NCBI GenBank assembly: GCA_018242505.1
Contig: JAFEBU010000044.1
Coordinates: forward strand, 1 to 64,000
Length of the DNA stretch: 64,000 bases
Source: Pseudomonadota bacterium
GTDB taxonomy: Bacteria; Pseudomonadota; Alphaproteobacteria; Reyranellales; Reyranellaceae
Reading direction: 5' to 3'
Below are positions 16,441-24,903 of this stretch, in pieces. A program made the position numbers and the translations under genes. A model generated the notes under the pieces. That model was not told the DNA's origin. It was given only the letters and a program-made list of their open reading frames with translations, and made no database searches. Position 1 is the first letter of the stretch, and every line of letters starts with the position of its first letter.

Positions 16441-17496
16441 ATGTTCGATGGCCCTCGCCTTCCCGCTCTCGATCCGACCGAACGGCTCGCGCGATTGCGG
16501 CTGGCGCGGACGCCGCGCATTGGCCCGGTCTCCTTCCACGAGGCGCTCGCGCATTTCGGCTCCGCCCGCGCCGCCTGTCGGGAGTTGGGCGCTCTGCCGG
16601 AAAGCCGCGTCAGGCAGGAAGAGCAAGCCCTGGCAGTTCGTGGCGGCCGGTTCCTCGTCATGGGCGAGGAGGTCTATCCAGCGGCGCTTGCTGCTCTGCC
16701 CGATGCACCACCGGTCCTCTCGGCGATCGGGGACCTGGGTCTTCTGGGGCGGCAGACATTGGCCATCGTCGGTGCCCGTGATGCCTCGCTGGCCGGGCGC
16801 CGATTCGCCGGCGATCTCGCTGCCTCCCTCGGCCATGCAGGATTCGCAATCGCCTCGGGCCTCGCCCGCGGAATCGATGCGGCCGTACATGAAGCGTCAC
16901 TTGAGACGGGGACCCTCGCCGTGCTTGCCGGCGGTATCGACCAGATCTACCCGCCCCAGAACGCCCGCCTTCAGGAGGCGATCGCCCGGCAGGGCCTCCT
17001 GCTGAGCGAGATGCCGTTCGGGACACCTCCCGTTGCCCGGGCGTTCCCGCGCCGCAACCGCATCGTCAGTGGCCTCTCCGCCGGCGTGGTCGTCATCGAA
17101 GCGGCCGCCCGGTCTGGCTCCCTGATCACCGCGCAACGCGCCGCCGAACAGGGGCGCGAGGTCTTCGTCATGCCAGGCTCCCCTCTGGATCCACGATACG
17201 CCGGATCGAATGACCTTATTAGGAATGGGGCCATGCTGATACGGGGCGTCAACGATATTATCGACGTATTCGGCCAACCGCAGCGTCCTGTTCAACCTGT
17301 TGAAAAGCCAACGAAAAGAAACCACGACACAGACTATGCAAACATAGTCGGGGCCATGAGCGCCACCCCCACCGCGGTTGACGAATTGGTACGTCGATGC
17401 CAAGTGTCCGCCGCCGCCGTGGCGGAGGTCCTGCTGGCCCTCGAGCTGGAAGGCCGCTTGGAAAGGCACCGGGGTAACCGCGTATCTCTGATTTGA
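16441..17496 (+). CDS. dprA: DNA-processing protein DprA
   Basis: 351-residue RecA/SSB-associated protein that protects and loads incoming single-stranded DNA during transformation; many non-competent bacteria keep it. An N-terminal helix-hairpin/SAM-like region precedes the extended Rossmann domain, with LAIVGARDASLAGRRFAG (about 107-124), SGLARGIDAAVHEASLE and VVVIEAAARSGSLITAQRA. The last about 65 residues form a winged-helix module (DELVRRCQVSAAAVAEVLL), as in many proteobacterial DprA. ATG at 16441. It lies upstream of topA in the conserved order. No other competence gene is in the window. Confidence 0.96.
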   Translation: MFDGPRLPALDPTERLARLRLARTPRIGPVSFHEALAHFGSARAACRELGALPESRVRQEEQALAVRGGRFLVMGEEVYPAALAALPDAPPVLSAIGDLGLLGRQTLAIVGARDASLAGRRFAGDLAASLGHAGFAIASGLARGIDAAVHEASLETGTLAVLAGGIDQIYPPQNARLQEAIARQGLLLSEMPFGTPPVARAFPRRNRIVSGLSAGVVVIEAAARSGSLITAQRAAEQGREVFVMPGSPLDPRYAGSNDLIRNGAMLIRGVNDIIDVFGQPQRPVQPVEKPTKRNHDTDYANIVGAMSATPTAVDELVRRCQVSAAAVAEVLLALELEGRLERHRGNRVSLI

Positions 17497-17507
17497 ATCA
17501 GTGATCT

Positions 17508-17537
17508 AGCTCCGGTTAATAATGTTTTACTGGAGCT
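17508..17537 (+). repeat. Inverted repeat AGCTCC-N18-GGAGCT in the topA leader
   Basis: Arms at 17508-17513 and 17532-17537 flank an AT-rich 18-nt loop (TTAATAATG inside). The right arm contains the only GGAG near the topA start (17549), so pairing could mask a ribosome-binding site that is itself rather distant (about 13 nt). Regulatory meaning is speculative. Confidence 0.3.
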
Positions 17538-17548
17538 TGTTTTCGACG

Positions 17549-20233
17549 ATGAATGTGCTGGTCGTCGAGTCGCCTGCCAAGGCAAAGACCATTGGGAAAT
17601 ATCTCGGTCCCGGCTACACCGTGCTGGCCTCCTATGGTCATGTCCGCGACCTACCGCCCAAGGACGGATCGGTCCGGCCGGATGAGGATTTCGCTATGGA
17701 CTGGGAGGTCGATGCGCCTTCCCAGAAGCGTCTCGACGCCATTGCCAAGGCCATCTCCAAGGGCGGCAGGCTTTATCTCGCGACTGACCCGGATCGTGAA
17801 GGCGAAGCGATCTCCTGGCATGTGAAGGACGTGCTTGGCCGCAAGAAGGCGCTTCATGGCGTCGACGTCAAACGGGTGACCTTCAACGCCATCACCAAGC
17901 AGTCCGTGCTCGACGCGGTTGCCCATCCGCGCGACCTCGACCAGCCACTGATCGATGCCTACCTCGCCCGTCGAGCGCTCGATTACCTCGTGGGCTTCAC
18001 GCTCTCGCCGGTGCTGTGGCGCAAGCTGCCGGGCAGCCGCTCGGCTGGTCGCGTGCAGTCGGTGGCGCTGCGCCTGATCTGCGAGCGCGAAGCGGAGATC
18101 GAAGTCTTCAAGAGCCGCGAATATTGGACGGTCGATGCCATCTTCGGCACGGCCAAGAAGCAGACACTGAAGGCCCGCCTCACCCATCTCGACGGCCGCA
18201 AGCTCGACAAGTTCGACCTCGACACGGCGGAGCGAGCCGAGGCCGCCAAGCGCGAGATCGAACGCCGGGCCTTTGCCGTATCGTCGGTCGAGCGGCGGCA
18301 GGTGCGGCGCAACCCGCCGCCGCCCTTCATCACCTCGACCCTGCAGCAGGAAGCCTCGCGCAAGCTCGGGCTGGGCGCCGCGACGGCGATGCGCATCGCG
18401 CAACGACTTTATGAGGGCGTGGATATCGGCGGCGAGACGGTGGGCCTTATTACCTACATGCGCACCGACGGTGTGCAGCTCGCACCCGAAGCGATCGGCC
18501 AGACGCGCCGGCTGATCGAGGACAAATACGGGCCGGCCTATCTTCCGGAGAAGCCGCGCCTTTATTCGTCGAAAGCCAAGAACGCCCAGGAGGCGCACGA
18601 GGCGATCCGGCCGACCGATCTCTTTCGCACGCCGCAGGACGTGGCGCGCTATTTGGACAAGGACCAGCTCGGCCTCTACGAGCTGATCTGGAAGCGCACG
18701 GTCGCGAGCCAGATGGAAAGCGCCGTGCTCGACCAGGTGACGGTCGACATCGCAAGCGGCGACAAGACGGTCATCCTGCGCGCGACCGGCTCGGTCGTGA
18801 AATTCAACGGCTTCCTCACCCTCTACGACGAAGGCCACGACGACAACGGCAAGGAAGAGGAAAGCAGCGCCATCCTCCCCGATGTCGTCGAGAACGAAGC
18901 TCTGGAGCGGCGCGAAGTCATCCCCGAACAGCATTTCACCGAACCGCCGCCGCGCTATTCCGAAGCGAGCCTTGTGAAGAAGCTCGAAGAACTGGGTATC
19001 GGCCGGCCGTCGACCTACGCCAGCATCATCGAGGTGCTGCAGCGGCGCAGCTACGTGCGGCTCGACCGCAAGCGATTCGTACCGGAGGATCGCGGCCGCA
19101 TCGTCACGGCCTTCCTGCAGACCTATTTCCCGCGCTACGTCGAATACAACTTCACAGCACATCTCGAAGAGGAGCTGGACGAGATTTCGGACGGCAGGAT
19201 CGACTGGCGCCAGGTGTTGCGCGAGTTCTGGAAGGCATTCTCGGCTGCCGTCGGCGAGACCAAGGACCTGCGCGTGAGCGAAGTCCTCGACAAGCTCGAC
19301 GAGGAGCTGGGGCCGCACTTCTTCCCGGCCAACGACAACGCCGGCAAAAGCCCACGTGAATGTCCGTCGTGCGGCAACGGCCGGCTCGGCCTGAAACTCG
19401 GCAAGTTCGGCGCCTTCATTGGCTGCTCGAACTATCCGGAGTGCCGCTTCACGCGCAAGCTCGGCATCGTCGACGCCGAAGCCGACTCAGCGTCCGGCGC
19501 CAACCTCGACAAGCCAAAGGTGCTGGGCATCGATCCGGCCACCGGCAAGGAAGTGACATTGCGCAACGGCCCCTACGGCCTCTACGTCCAGCTCGGCGAG
19601 CCGGAGGGCAAGGAAAAACCCAAGCGCCAATCCTTGCTGCGCGGCATGACGCCCGACGATCTCACGCTTGAGAAGGCGCTCGCACTGCTGTCGCTGCCGC
19701 GCGAACTGGGGGCGCATCCGGAGGACGGTGCGCCGATCGTTGCCGGCGTCGGCCGCTTCGGGCCCTATGTCAAACACGGCACCAAGTACAAATCGATCCC
19801 GGGCGACGAGAGCGTGCTCGATATCGGCATGAACCGCGCCGTGGCGCTGCTGGCGGAAGCCAAGCAGGCGCGCGGCCGTGCAGCCGCCAAGCCGGTTCGC
19901 GTGGTGGGCAACCATCCGGGCGACGAGCAGCCGATCGAGCTCTACGAAGGCCGCTACGGACCGTACGTGAAACATGGCGGCATCAATGCCACCGTGCCGC
20001 GCGACATCAAGCTGGAGGACCTTACGCTCGATCAGGCGATCGCCCTGCTGGCCGAGCGCGCGTCCAAGGGTGGCGGCAAGAAGGCCAAGGCACCGCGGGC
20101 GAAAAAGGCGGCCCCGGTCCCGGCCAACGACGCTGACGGGAAGCCTGCCCCCAAAAAGGCGGCTGCCAAGAAGAAGGCTGCCAAACGCAAGACCAAAGCC
20201 GCAACGACGCCCCGCACCGGAACCGATGGCTAA
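17549..20233 (+). CDS. topA: DNA topoisomerase I
   Basis: 894-residue type IA topoisomerase that relaxes negative supercoils. The Toprim domain opens at VVESPAKAKTIGKYL (residues 4-18) and has DPDREGEAISWH. The catalytic tyrosine is Tyr303 in TYMRTDGV. One four-Cys zinc ribbon (CPSCGNGR ... CSNYPEC, about 605-635) and three GxYGxYV-type C-terminal repeats follow (GPYGLYVQLG, GRFGPYVKHG, GRYGPYVKHG). The last about 70 residues are a Lys/Ala-rich basic tail that probably binds DNA. An upstream TTG extends the frame by nine residues, but ATG 17549 gives the family N-terminus MNVLVVESPAKAK. The stop overlaps the rnr start by 8 bp. Confidence 0.97.
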   Translation: MNVLVVESPAKAKTIGKYLGPGYTVLASYGHVRDLPPKDGSVRPDEDFAMDWEVDAPSQKRLDAIAKAISKGGRLYLATDPDREGEAISWHVKDVLGRKKALHGVDVKRVTFNAITKQSVLDAVAHPRDLDQPLIDAYLARRALDYLVGFTLSPVLWRKLPGSRSAGRVQSVALRLICEREAEIEVFKSREYWTVDAIFGTAKKQTLKARLTHLDGRKLDKFDLDTAERAEAAKREIERRAFAVSSVERRQVRRNPPPPFITSTLQQEASRKLGLGAATAMRIAQRLYEGVDIGGETVGLITYMRTDGVQLAPEAIGQTRRLIEDKYGPAYLPEKPRLYSSKAKNAQEAHEAIRPTDLFRTPQDVARYLDKDQLGLYELIWKRTVASQMESAVLDQVTVDIASGDKTVILRATGSVVKFNGFLTLYDEGHDDNGKEEESSAILPDVVENEALERREVIPEQHFTEPPPRYSEASLVKKLEELGIGRPSTYASIIEVLQRRSYVRLDRKRFVPEDRGRIVTAFLQTYFPRYVEYNFTAHLEEELDEISDGRIDWRQVLREFWKAFSAAVGETKDLRVSEVLDKLDEELGPHFFPANDNAGKSPRECPSCGNGRLGLKLGKFGAFIGCSNYPECRFTRKLGIVDAEADSASGANLDKPKVLGIDPATGKEVTLRNGPYGLYVQLGEPEGKEKPKRQSLLRGMTPDDLTLEKALALLSLPRELGAHPEDGAPIVAGVGRFGPYVKHGTKYKSIPGDESVLDIGMNRAVALLAEAKQARGRAAAKPVRVVGNHPGDEQPIELYEGRYGPYVKHGGINATVPRDIKLEDLTLDQAIALLAERASKGGGKKAKAPRAKKAAPVPANDADGKPAPKKAAAKKKAAKRKTKAATTPRTGTDG

Positions 20234-22502
20234 GGGCCGCGTCCCGAGCCGCGACGAACTGCTGACCTTCATCAGGGAAAGCGCCACTCCGGTCGGCAAG
20301 CGCGAGATCGCCCGCTCGTTCGGGCTGAAGGGCGACCAGCGTATCGAGCTCAAGGAACTGCTGCGCGATCTACGCGACAAGGGCGAGATCGCCGCCGACC
20401 GCGCCAAGACCTTCAAAGACCCGGTCGCCCTTACCGACATCGCCGTGCTGGAGATCGTGAAGGTGGACGATGACGGCCACCTTCTGGCCGTGCCGCGGCG
20501 CCACGACGAGGAAAAGGACGGCCCTGCTCCGCGCATCGAGATCGATCCCCACGGCAGCCGTGGCGGACCCGCGCCCGCGGTCGGAGACCGCGTCCTCGCC
20601 TCATTGAAGCGACGTGGCAAGGCGAACTACCAGGCGCGCATCATCCGCCGGCTGGGCAGCGGTCCGAAGAAGATCCTGGGACTTTACGAGGAGCCGACGG
20701 GCCGCAACGGCCTCGGCAGAGTGACCCCAACCGACCGCAAGCTACGCCGGGAGTTCGACGTCCGCCCGGCCGATAAAAACGGCGCCCGGCCCGGCGACGT
20801 CGTCTGGATCGAGGAGAGCGGCGGACATCTTTCGCGGCGCGCCCGGGTGATGGAGACAATCGGCGCGATGAGCGACCCGCGCACGGTGAGTCTGATCTCG
20901 ATCGCCGCCAACGACGTGCCGATCGACTTCCCCCAGGCGGCGGTCGACGAAGCCGAACGCGCCCGGGCGGCTCCACTCGGCGATCGTCTCGACCTGCGCA
21001 AGCTGCCGCTGGTCACGATCGACGGTGAGGACGCCCGCGACTTCGACGATGCCGTTTATGCCGAGCCCGACCCGGCCGATCGCGGCGGCTGGCGGCTCCT
21101 GGTGGCAATCGCCGATGTCGCCTGGTACGTGCGCCCTGACAAGGCGCTGGACCGGGCCGCCTATCGCCGCGGCACCTCGGTCTATTTCCCCGACCGGGTC
21201 GTGCCGATGCTGCCCGAGGCCTTGTCCAACCATTGGTGCTCGCTGGTGCCACGGCAGGACCGGCCCGTGCTGGTCGCCGAGATGTGGATCGATTCGGCAG
21301 GCCACCTCAAGCGCCATCGGTTCCATCGCGCCATGATGCGTTCGGCCGCCCGCCTCACCTACACGCGTGTGCAGAGAGCAATCGACGGCTTGCCCGATGA
21401 GGAAACCGGGCCTTTGCTTGAGCCTGTCCTGAAGCCGCTCTATGCGGCGTTCCGCGTCTTGCTGGCCGCGCGCGAGAAACGCGGCGCACTCGACCTCGAC
21501 CTGCCGGAGCGCCTGGTGAGACTGGGCGAAGACGGCCGCATCGCCGAGATCGGCGTGCGAGAACGCCTCGACAGCCACCGGCTGATCGAGGAGTTCATGG
21601 TGTTGGCCAACGTAGCGGCCGCCCAGGCGCTCGAGCAGCGTCATTCCCCCTGCCTCTACCGCGTCCACGACCAGCCCGACGCCGCCAAGCTCGAGGCGCT
21701 GCGGGAATTCCTGGCAACGCTTGGTATCGCCCTGCCCGCCGGTCCGCGCCTGCGGCCGGCCGACCTCAACCGCGTGTTGAAGGCCGTCATCGACAAGCCC
21801 GTCGCACGCCTCGTGAATGAGACTATCCTGCGCAGCCAGAATCAGGCGGTCTATGCCCCCGGCAACCTCGGCCATTTTGGCCTCGCCCTCGCACGTTATG
21901 CGCATTTCACCTCGCCGATCCGGCGGTATCCGGATCTGATCGTCCATCGCGCGCTGATCACGGCTTTCGGGCTGGGCGACGGCGGGTTGCCGGAGGCGGA
22001 CCGCAGCCGCTTCGAAGAATTTGGCGAGCACCTGTCGATGTGTGAACGCCGGGCGGTCGCCGCCGAACGCGGGGCGATGGATCGCTATGTTGCGGCCTAC
22101 ATGGCGCAGCATGTCGGCGCGTCCTTCCCTGGCCGCGTCACTTCAGTGACACGCTTCGGGCTTTTCCTGTCCCTGGACAACACCGGCGCCGACGGGCTGC
22201 TGCCGATCCGCAGCCTCGGTTCCGAATTCTTCCGCCACGAAGAAGGCCGGCAGATGCTGGTCGGGGGGCGAACTGGCGAGAGCTTCGGCCTGGGCGACCG
22301 GTTGCGCGTCAAGCTGGTGGAAGCCGATGCGGCCACCGGCGGCCTCCTGTTCGAGCTGGTCGATGTCATCGAACGCGTCGAACGCCACCCCTTGCCGCGC
22401 GGCCGTCGTGGTCCGCAAGCCGACGGCCGGCGCCAAGGTCCGCGTCGTCCGGTCGCGCGTGGAGGCCCCGCTCGGGACAAACGGTCGCGACGACGAAAGT
22501 GA
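20226..22502 (+). CDS. rnr: Ribonuclease R
   Basis: 758-residue processive 3'-5' exoribonuclease (RNB family) that degrades structured RNA. It has an N-terminal winged-helix (PSRDELLTFIRESATPVGKREIARSFG), cold-shock-like domains, and an RNB catalytic core starting at DGEDARDFDDAVYA (about 266-279) with four acidic residues. HFTSPIRRYPDLIVHR lies further on, and the C-terminal S1 domain is GRVTSVTRFGLFLSLD from about 635. It ends in a short Arg/Lys-rich tail. ATG 20226 lies inside the topA end (8-bp overlap), indicating coupling. The conserved order topA-rnr-DUF983 is kept. Confidence 0.96.
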   Translation: MAKGRVPSRDELLTFIRESATPVGKREIARSFGLKGDQRIELKELLRDLRDKGEIAADRAKTFKDPVALTDIAVLEIVKVDDDGHLLAVPRRHDEEKDGPAPRIEIDPHGSRGGPAPAVGDRVLASLKRRGKANYQARIIRRLGSGPKKILGLYEEPTGRNGLGRVTPTDRKLRREFDVRPADKNGARPGDVVWIEESGGHLSRRARVMETIGAMSDPRTVSLISIAANDVPIDFPQAAVDEAERARAAPLGDRLDLRKLPLVTIDGEDARDFDDAVYAEPDPADRGGWRLLVAIADVAWYVRPDKALDRAAYRRGTSVYFPDRVVPMLPEALSNHWCSLVPRQDRPVLVAEMWIDSAGHLKRHRFHRAMMRSAARLTYTRVQRAIDGLPDEETGPLLEPVLKPLYAAFRVLLAAREKRGALDLDLPERLVRLGEDGRIAEIGVRERLDSHRLIEEFMVLANVAAAQALEQRHSPCLYRVHDQPDAAKLEALREFLATLGIALPAGPRLRPADLNRVLKAVIDKPVARLVNETILRSQNQAVYAPGNLGHFGLALARYAHFTSPIRRYPDLIVHRALITAFGLGDGGLPEADRSRFEEFGEHLSMCERRAVAAERGAMDRYVAAYMAQHVGASFPGRVTSVTRFGLFLSLDNTGADGLLPIRSLGSEFFRHEEGRQMLVGGRTGESFGLGDRLRVKLVEADAATGGLLFELVDVIERVERHPLPRGRRGPQADGRRQGPRRPVARGGPARDKRSRRRK

Positions 22503-22930
22503 GCCGAACCGCCATCCTCGGCGCCATGGCCGCCCCACACGTTCCCGTTGCTTTCCTGACCGCACTCAAACGCGGCTGGAAAGGCCGCTGCCCCCGCTGC
22601 GCCGAGGGCGCTCTGTTCGGCGGCTTTCTGAAGATGCGCAGCCACTGTCCGGCGTGCGGGCTGGTGCTGGAACCATACCGGGCCGACGACGCCCCCGCCT
22701 ATTTCACCATCCTCGCGGTCGGTCACATTATCGTGCCCCTGGTTCTGATCCTGGAACGCTATGGAAACCAGCCGCCGCTCTGGTTCCATGCATTGTTATG
22801 GTTGCCTCTTTCGGTCCTGATTGCCCTCCTCCTGTTGCCCCGCATCAAGGGAGCCGTCATCGCCCTCTTATGGGTCCACCGCATGGCGTCGCCCAAGCCA
22901 TCCACCGGTGGGTTGGATATTTCACCCTGA
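22499..22930 (+). CDS. DUF983 zinc-ribbon membrane protein
   Basis: 143-residue membrane protein of the DUF983 family. A treble-clef or zinc-ribbon-like pair of motifs (GRCPRCAEGALFGGFL and SHCPACGLVLEPY, about residues 30-60) precedes two hydrophobic helices. GTG start at 22499 overlaps the rnr stop as GTGA. Its position behind rnr is conserved among alphaproteobacteria. Function unknown; family members also occur near cytochrome oxidase genes in other bacteria. Confidence 0.88.
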   Translation: MSRTAILGAMAAPHVPVAFLTALKRGWKGRCPRCAEGALFGGFLKMRSHCPACGLVLEPYRADDAPAYFTILAVGHIIVPLVLILERYGNQPPLWFHALLWLPLSVLIALLLLPRIKGAVIALLWVHRMASPKPSTGGLDISP

Positions 22931-22974
22931 ACCATGCGATGAACATTCTCTATTGGCTTGCACCCGCCACGGCT

Positions 22975-22986
22975 TACCCTAGGGTA
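22975..22986. repeat. 12-bp perfect palindrome TACCCTAGGGTA at the start of the S41 protease gene
   Basis: The palindrome lies 5 bp before the GTG start at 22992, and its right half AGGG is the most plausible Shine-Dalgarno element. Upstream, TTGGCT (22953) stands 16 bp before TACCCT, a poor promoter-like pair. A protein or hairpin at this site could affect both transcription and translation; this is inference. Confidence 0.4.
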
Positions 22987-22991
22987 CATTC

Positions 22992-24572
22992 GTGTCGTTG
23001 ATGCTTCTCTTTCGTCGGGTGCTGTCCCACACGGCGGCCGCCCTCCTCGCTGCCTCGCTGGTCGCTTCCTGCGGATCGACCAGTGCTTCAACACCTCCCT
23101 CAGCCGCTGGTTCGGCCTCCGCCGAGATCAGCCCCCAGCGCGTCGTCGCCCAGGCATATCGGCTGATCGCCGAGCGGCACCTGAACGAGCCCGACTTTCG
23201 CAAGATCTCGGTCGAAACCTATCGCGGCTTTGCCGCCACCGATCCCGATCTGTCACTCCAGACGGATGGCCGGATCTATAGCGTGATGCGCGGCGGCAAG
23301 GAGATCGTGTCGCGCCAGGCGCCCAACGACCCGGCGGACGGCAAAGCCTGGGGTGCGATGCTCGCCGAATTGTTCACTGCGTCGATCGCCGCCTCTCCGA
23401 CGCTGCAGCACGCCGACCGCAACGCGCTCACCAAGGCCGCAATGGTGGCCACCACCCAGCAGCTCGACAAGAACACCCGATACGCCGATCCCGACGAGGC
23501 GCGCGATAACCGCTTCCAGCGCGACGGCGGCGGCGGAATCGGCATCACAATCGAACGCACCAAGGACAAGAAAGTCATGATCATCGCCGTCCAGGATGGC
23601 TCGCCGGCTGGCAAGGGCGGCATTCGTCCGGGCGACCAGATCCTTGAGATCGACGGCGAGAACATGATCGATCGCCCGTTGATCGATGTCGTCCACAAGC
23701 TGCGCGGCCCCGTGGGGGCGCCGGTGTCGCTTTCTGTCCTGCGGCTCAGCGAAGGGCGCCAAATGACAGTGCTGCTGCAGCGCGGTCGCATCATCCCCAC
23801 TACGGTCACCTACGAGCGGGACGGCAACCTCGCCCTGATCCACCTGGCCGGCTTCAACACCGCCACGACCGATTCACTTGCCCAGGCGATCGACAAAGCG
23901 CGCGCCGACATCGGCCCCGGGCTTGCCGGCATCATCGTCGACATGCGCGGCAATCGCGGCGGGCTGCTCGACCAGGCCGAGGGAGTGGCCGAGCTGTTCG
24001 TCGGCGACGGCATCATCTTCTCGACCAAGGGTCGCCATCCCGACAGCCAGCACACCTATCGCAGCGAAAGCCACGACTGGTCCGGCGACCTGCCGGTTGC
24101 GGTGCTGGTGAACGGCAACTCGGCCTCAGCCGCCGAGATTGTTGCCGCCGCCCTGCAGGACCGCGGCCGTGCCGTCGTCATCGGCACCACCAGCTACGGC
24201 AAGGGCACAGTGCAGACCGTCGTTCGGCTGGTGAACCAGGGCGAGCTCATCCTCACCTGGTCGAAGCTGGTGGCGCCATCCGGCTATACCTGGAACGAAC
24301 TGGGTGTGATGCCCAATGTCTGCAGCGCCAAGATCGCAAACCCGGACACGATCGGCCCGTCGGCAGTGGACGCCAATCAGGCCCTCCTGCGACGTTGGCA
24401 TGCTGAGCGCGATCCCAGCGCCCAGGAGGTCGCCGATCTGCGCAAGATCTGCCCGCCCAGCGCGGAAGCGCCACAGCGCGACCTCGAGATTGCGGCCGAC
24501 TTGCTACACAATCCGAAGCTCTATGCCGAGGCCGTCCGGCTGGGATCGATCGACCAGGCGGCGGCCCACTGA
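22992..24572 (+). CDS. S41 family C-terminal processing peptidase, lipoprotein
   Basis: 526 residues. The signal peptide ends in the lipobox LVASC, with Cys27 as lipidation site, so the enzyme is probably anchored in the envelope facing the periplasm. A PDZ domain (GGGIGITIERTKDKKVMI, then GQ-like GIRPGDQILEIDG, about 175-270) precedes the S41 protease core. That core has the Ser-Lys dyad Ser377 (NGNSASAAEIV) and Lys404 (SYGKGTVQTVV), spaced as in CtpA/Prc. The tail of about 90 residues is non-catalytic. Start is GTG 22992 or ATG 23001. It likely degrades or processes periplasmic proteins. Its place between DUF983 and rpmG is usual in related genomes. Confidence 0.93.
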   Translation: MSLMLLFRRVLSHTAAALLAASLVASCGSTSASTPPSAAGSASAEISPQRVVAQAYRLIAERHLNEPDFRKISVETYRGFAATDPDLSLQTDGRIYSVMRGGKEIVSRQAPNDPADGKAWGAMLAELFTASIAASPTLQHADRNALTKAAMVATTQQLDKNTRYADPDEARDNRFQRDGGGGIGITIERTKDKKVMIIAVQDGSPAGKGGIRPGDQILEIDGENMIDRPLIDVVHKLRGPVGAPVSLSVLRLSEGRQMTVLLQRGRIIPTTVTYERDGNLALIHLAGFNTATTDSLAQAIDKARADIGPGLAGIIVDMRGNRGGLLDQAEGVAELFVGDGIIFSTKGRHPDSQHTYRSESHDWSGDLPVAVLVNGNSASAAEIVAAALQDRGRAVVIGTTSYGKGTVQTVVRLVNQGELILTWSKLVAPSGYTWNELGVMPNVCSAKIANPDTIGPSAVDANQALLRRWHAERDPSAQEVADLRKICPPSAEAPQRDLEIAADLLHNPKLYAEAVRLGSIDQAAAH

Positions 24573-24590
24573 CGAGCCGCCGAAGCGCGC

Positions 24591-24618
24591 TTGACAGCAG
24601 GCATTTGCCGACTACCTT
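24591..24618 (+). promoter_or_regulatory. Promoter of rpmG
   Basis: TTGACA (24591-24596, perfect -35) is followed after 16 bp by TACCTT (24613-24618, weak -10), 45 bp before the rpmG ATG. A purine-rich ribosome-binding site (AAGGACAGGGACC) precedes the start. Strong -35 and short leader fit a highly expressed ribosomal protein gene. Confidence 0.6.
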
Positions 24619-24663
24619 GCCGGCCTTCCGAGAATTCGCCCAAAGGGCACAAGGACAGGGACC

Positions 24664-24831
24664 ATGGCCAAGCCGACGTCGATCCTCATCAAAATGGTGT
24701 CCAGCGCCGACACCGGCTTCTATTACGTGACCAAGAAGAATCCGCGCACCAAGACCGAGAAGCTCGAACTCAAGAAGTACGACCCGGTCGCGCGCAAGCA
24801 CGTCGTCTTCAAGGAATCCAAGATCAAGTAG
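24664..24831 (+). CDS. rpmG: 50S ribosomal protein L33
   Basis: 55-residue basic protein beginning [18 protein letters not shown], then [18 protein letters not shown] and ending FKESKIK: the canonical L33 of alphaproteobacteria. It binds 23S rRNA near the E site. It lacks the CxxC pairs of zinc-binding L33, so it is a C-minus form that needs no zinc. ATG 24664. It is a single-gene transcript between its own promoter and the strong terminator at 24859-24884. Confidence 0.97.
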   Translation: MAKPTSILIKMVSSADTGFYYVTKKNPRTKTEKLELKKYDPVARKHVVFKESKIK

Positions 24832-24858
24832 GTCAGGACCTACACCAAGACATGATAA

Positions 24859-24884
24859 AAAAGCCGCCCTTTCGGGCGGCTTTT
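24859..24884. terminator. Bidirectional intrinsic terminator
   Basis: AAAAGCCGCCC (24859-24869), loop TTTC, GGGCGGCTTTT (24874-24884). It has a GC-rich stem with A-tract and T-tract on both sides. It ends rpmG transcription on the plus strand and the aldehyde dehydrogenase gene on the minus strand. Confidence 0.92.
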
Positions 24885-24903
24885 CCGTAAGGCTCCGAGC
24901 AGG

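Noticed and set aside
17651..19318. A 555-codon open frame antisense to topA
   Set aside because: It is a codon-bias shadow of a GC-rich gene, with no ribosome-binding site or protein-like motifs.
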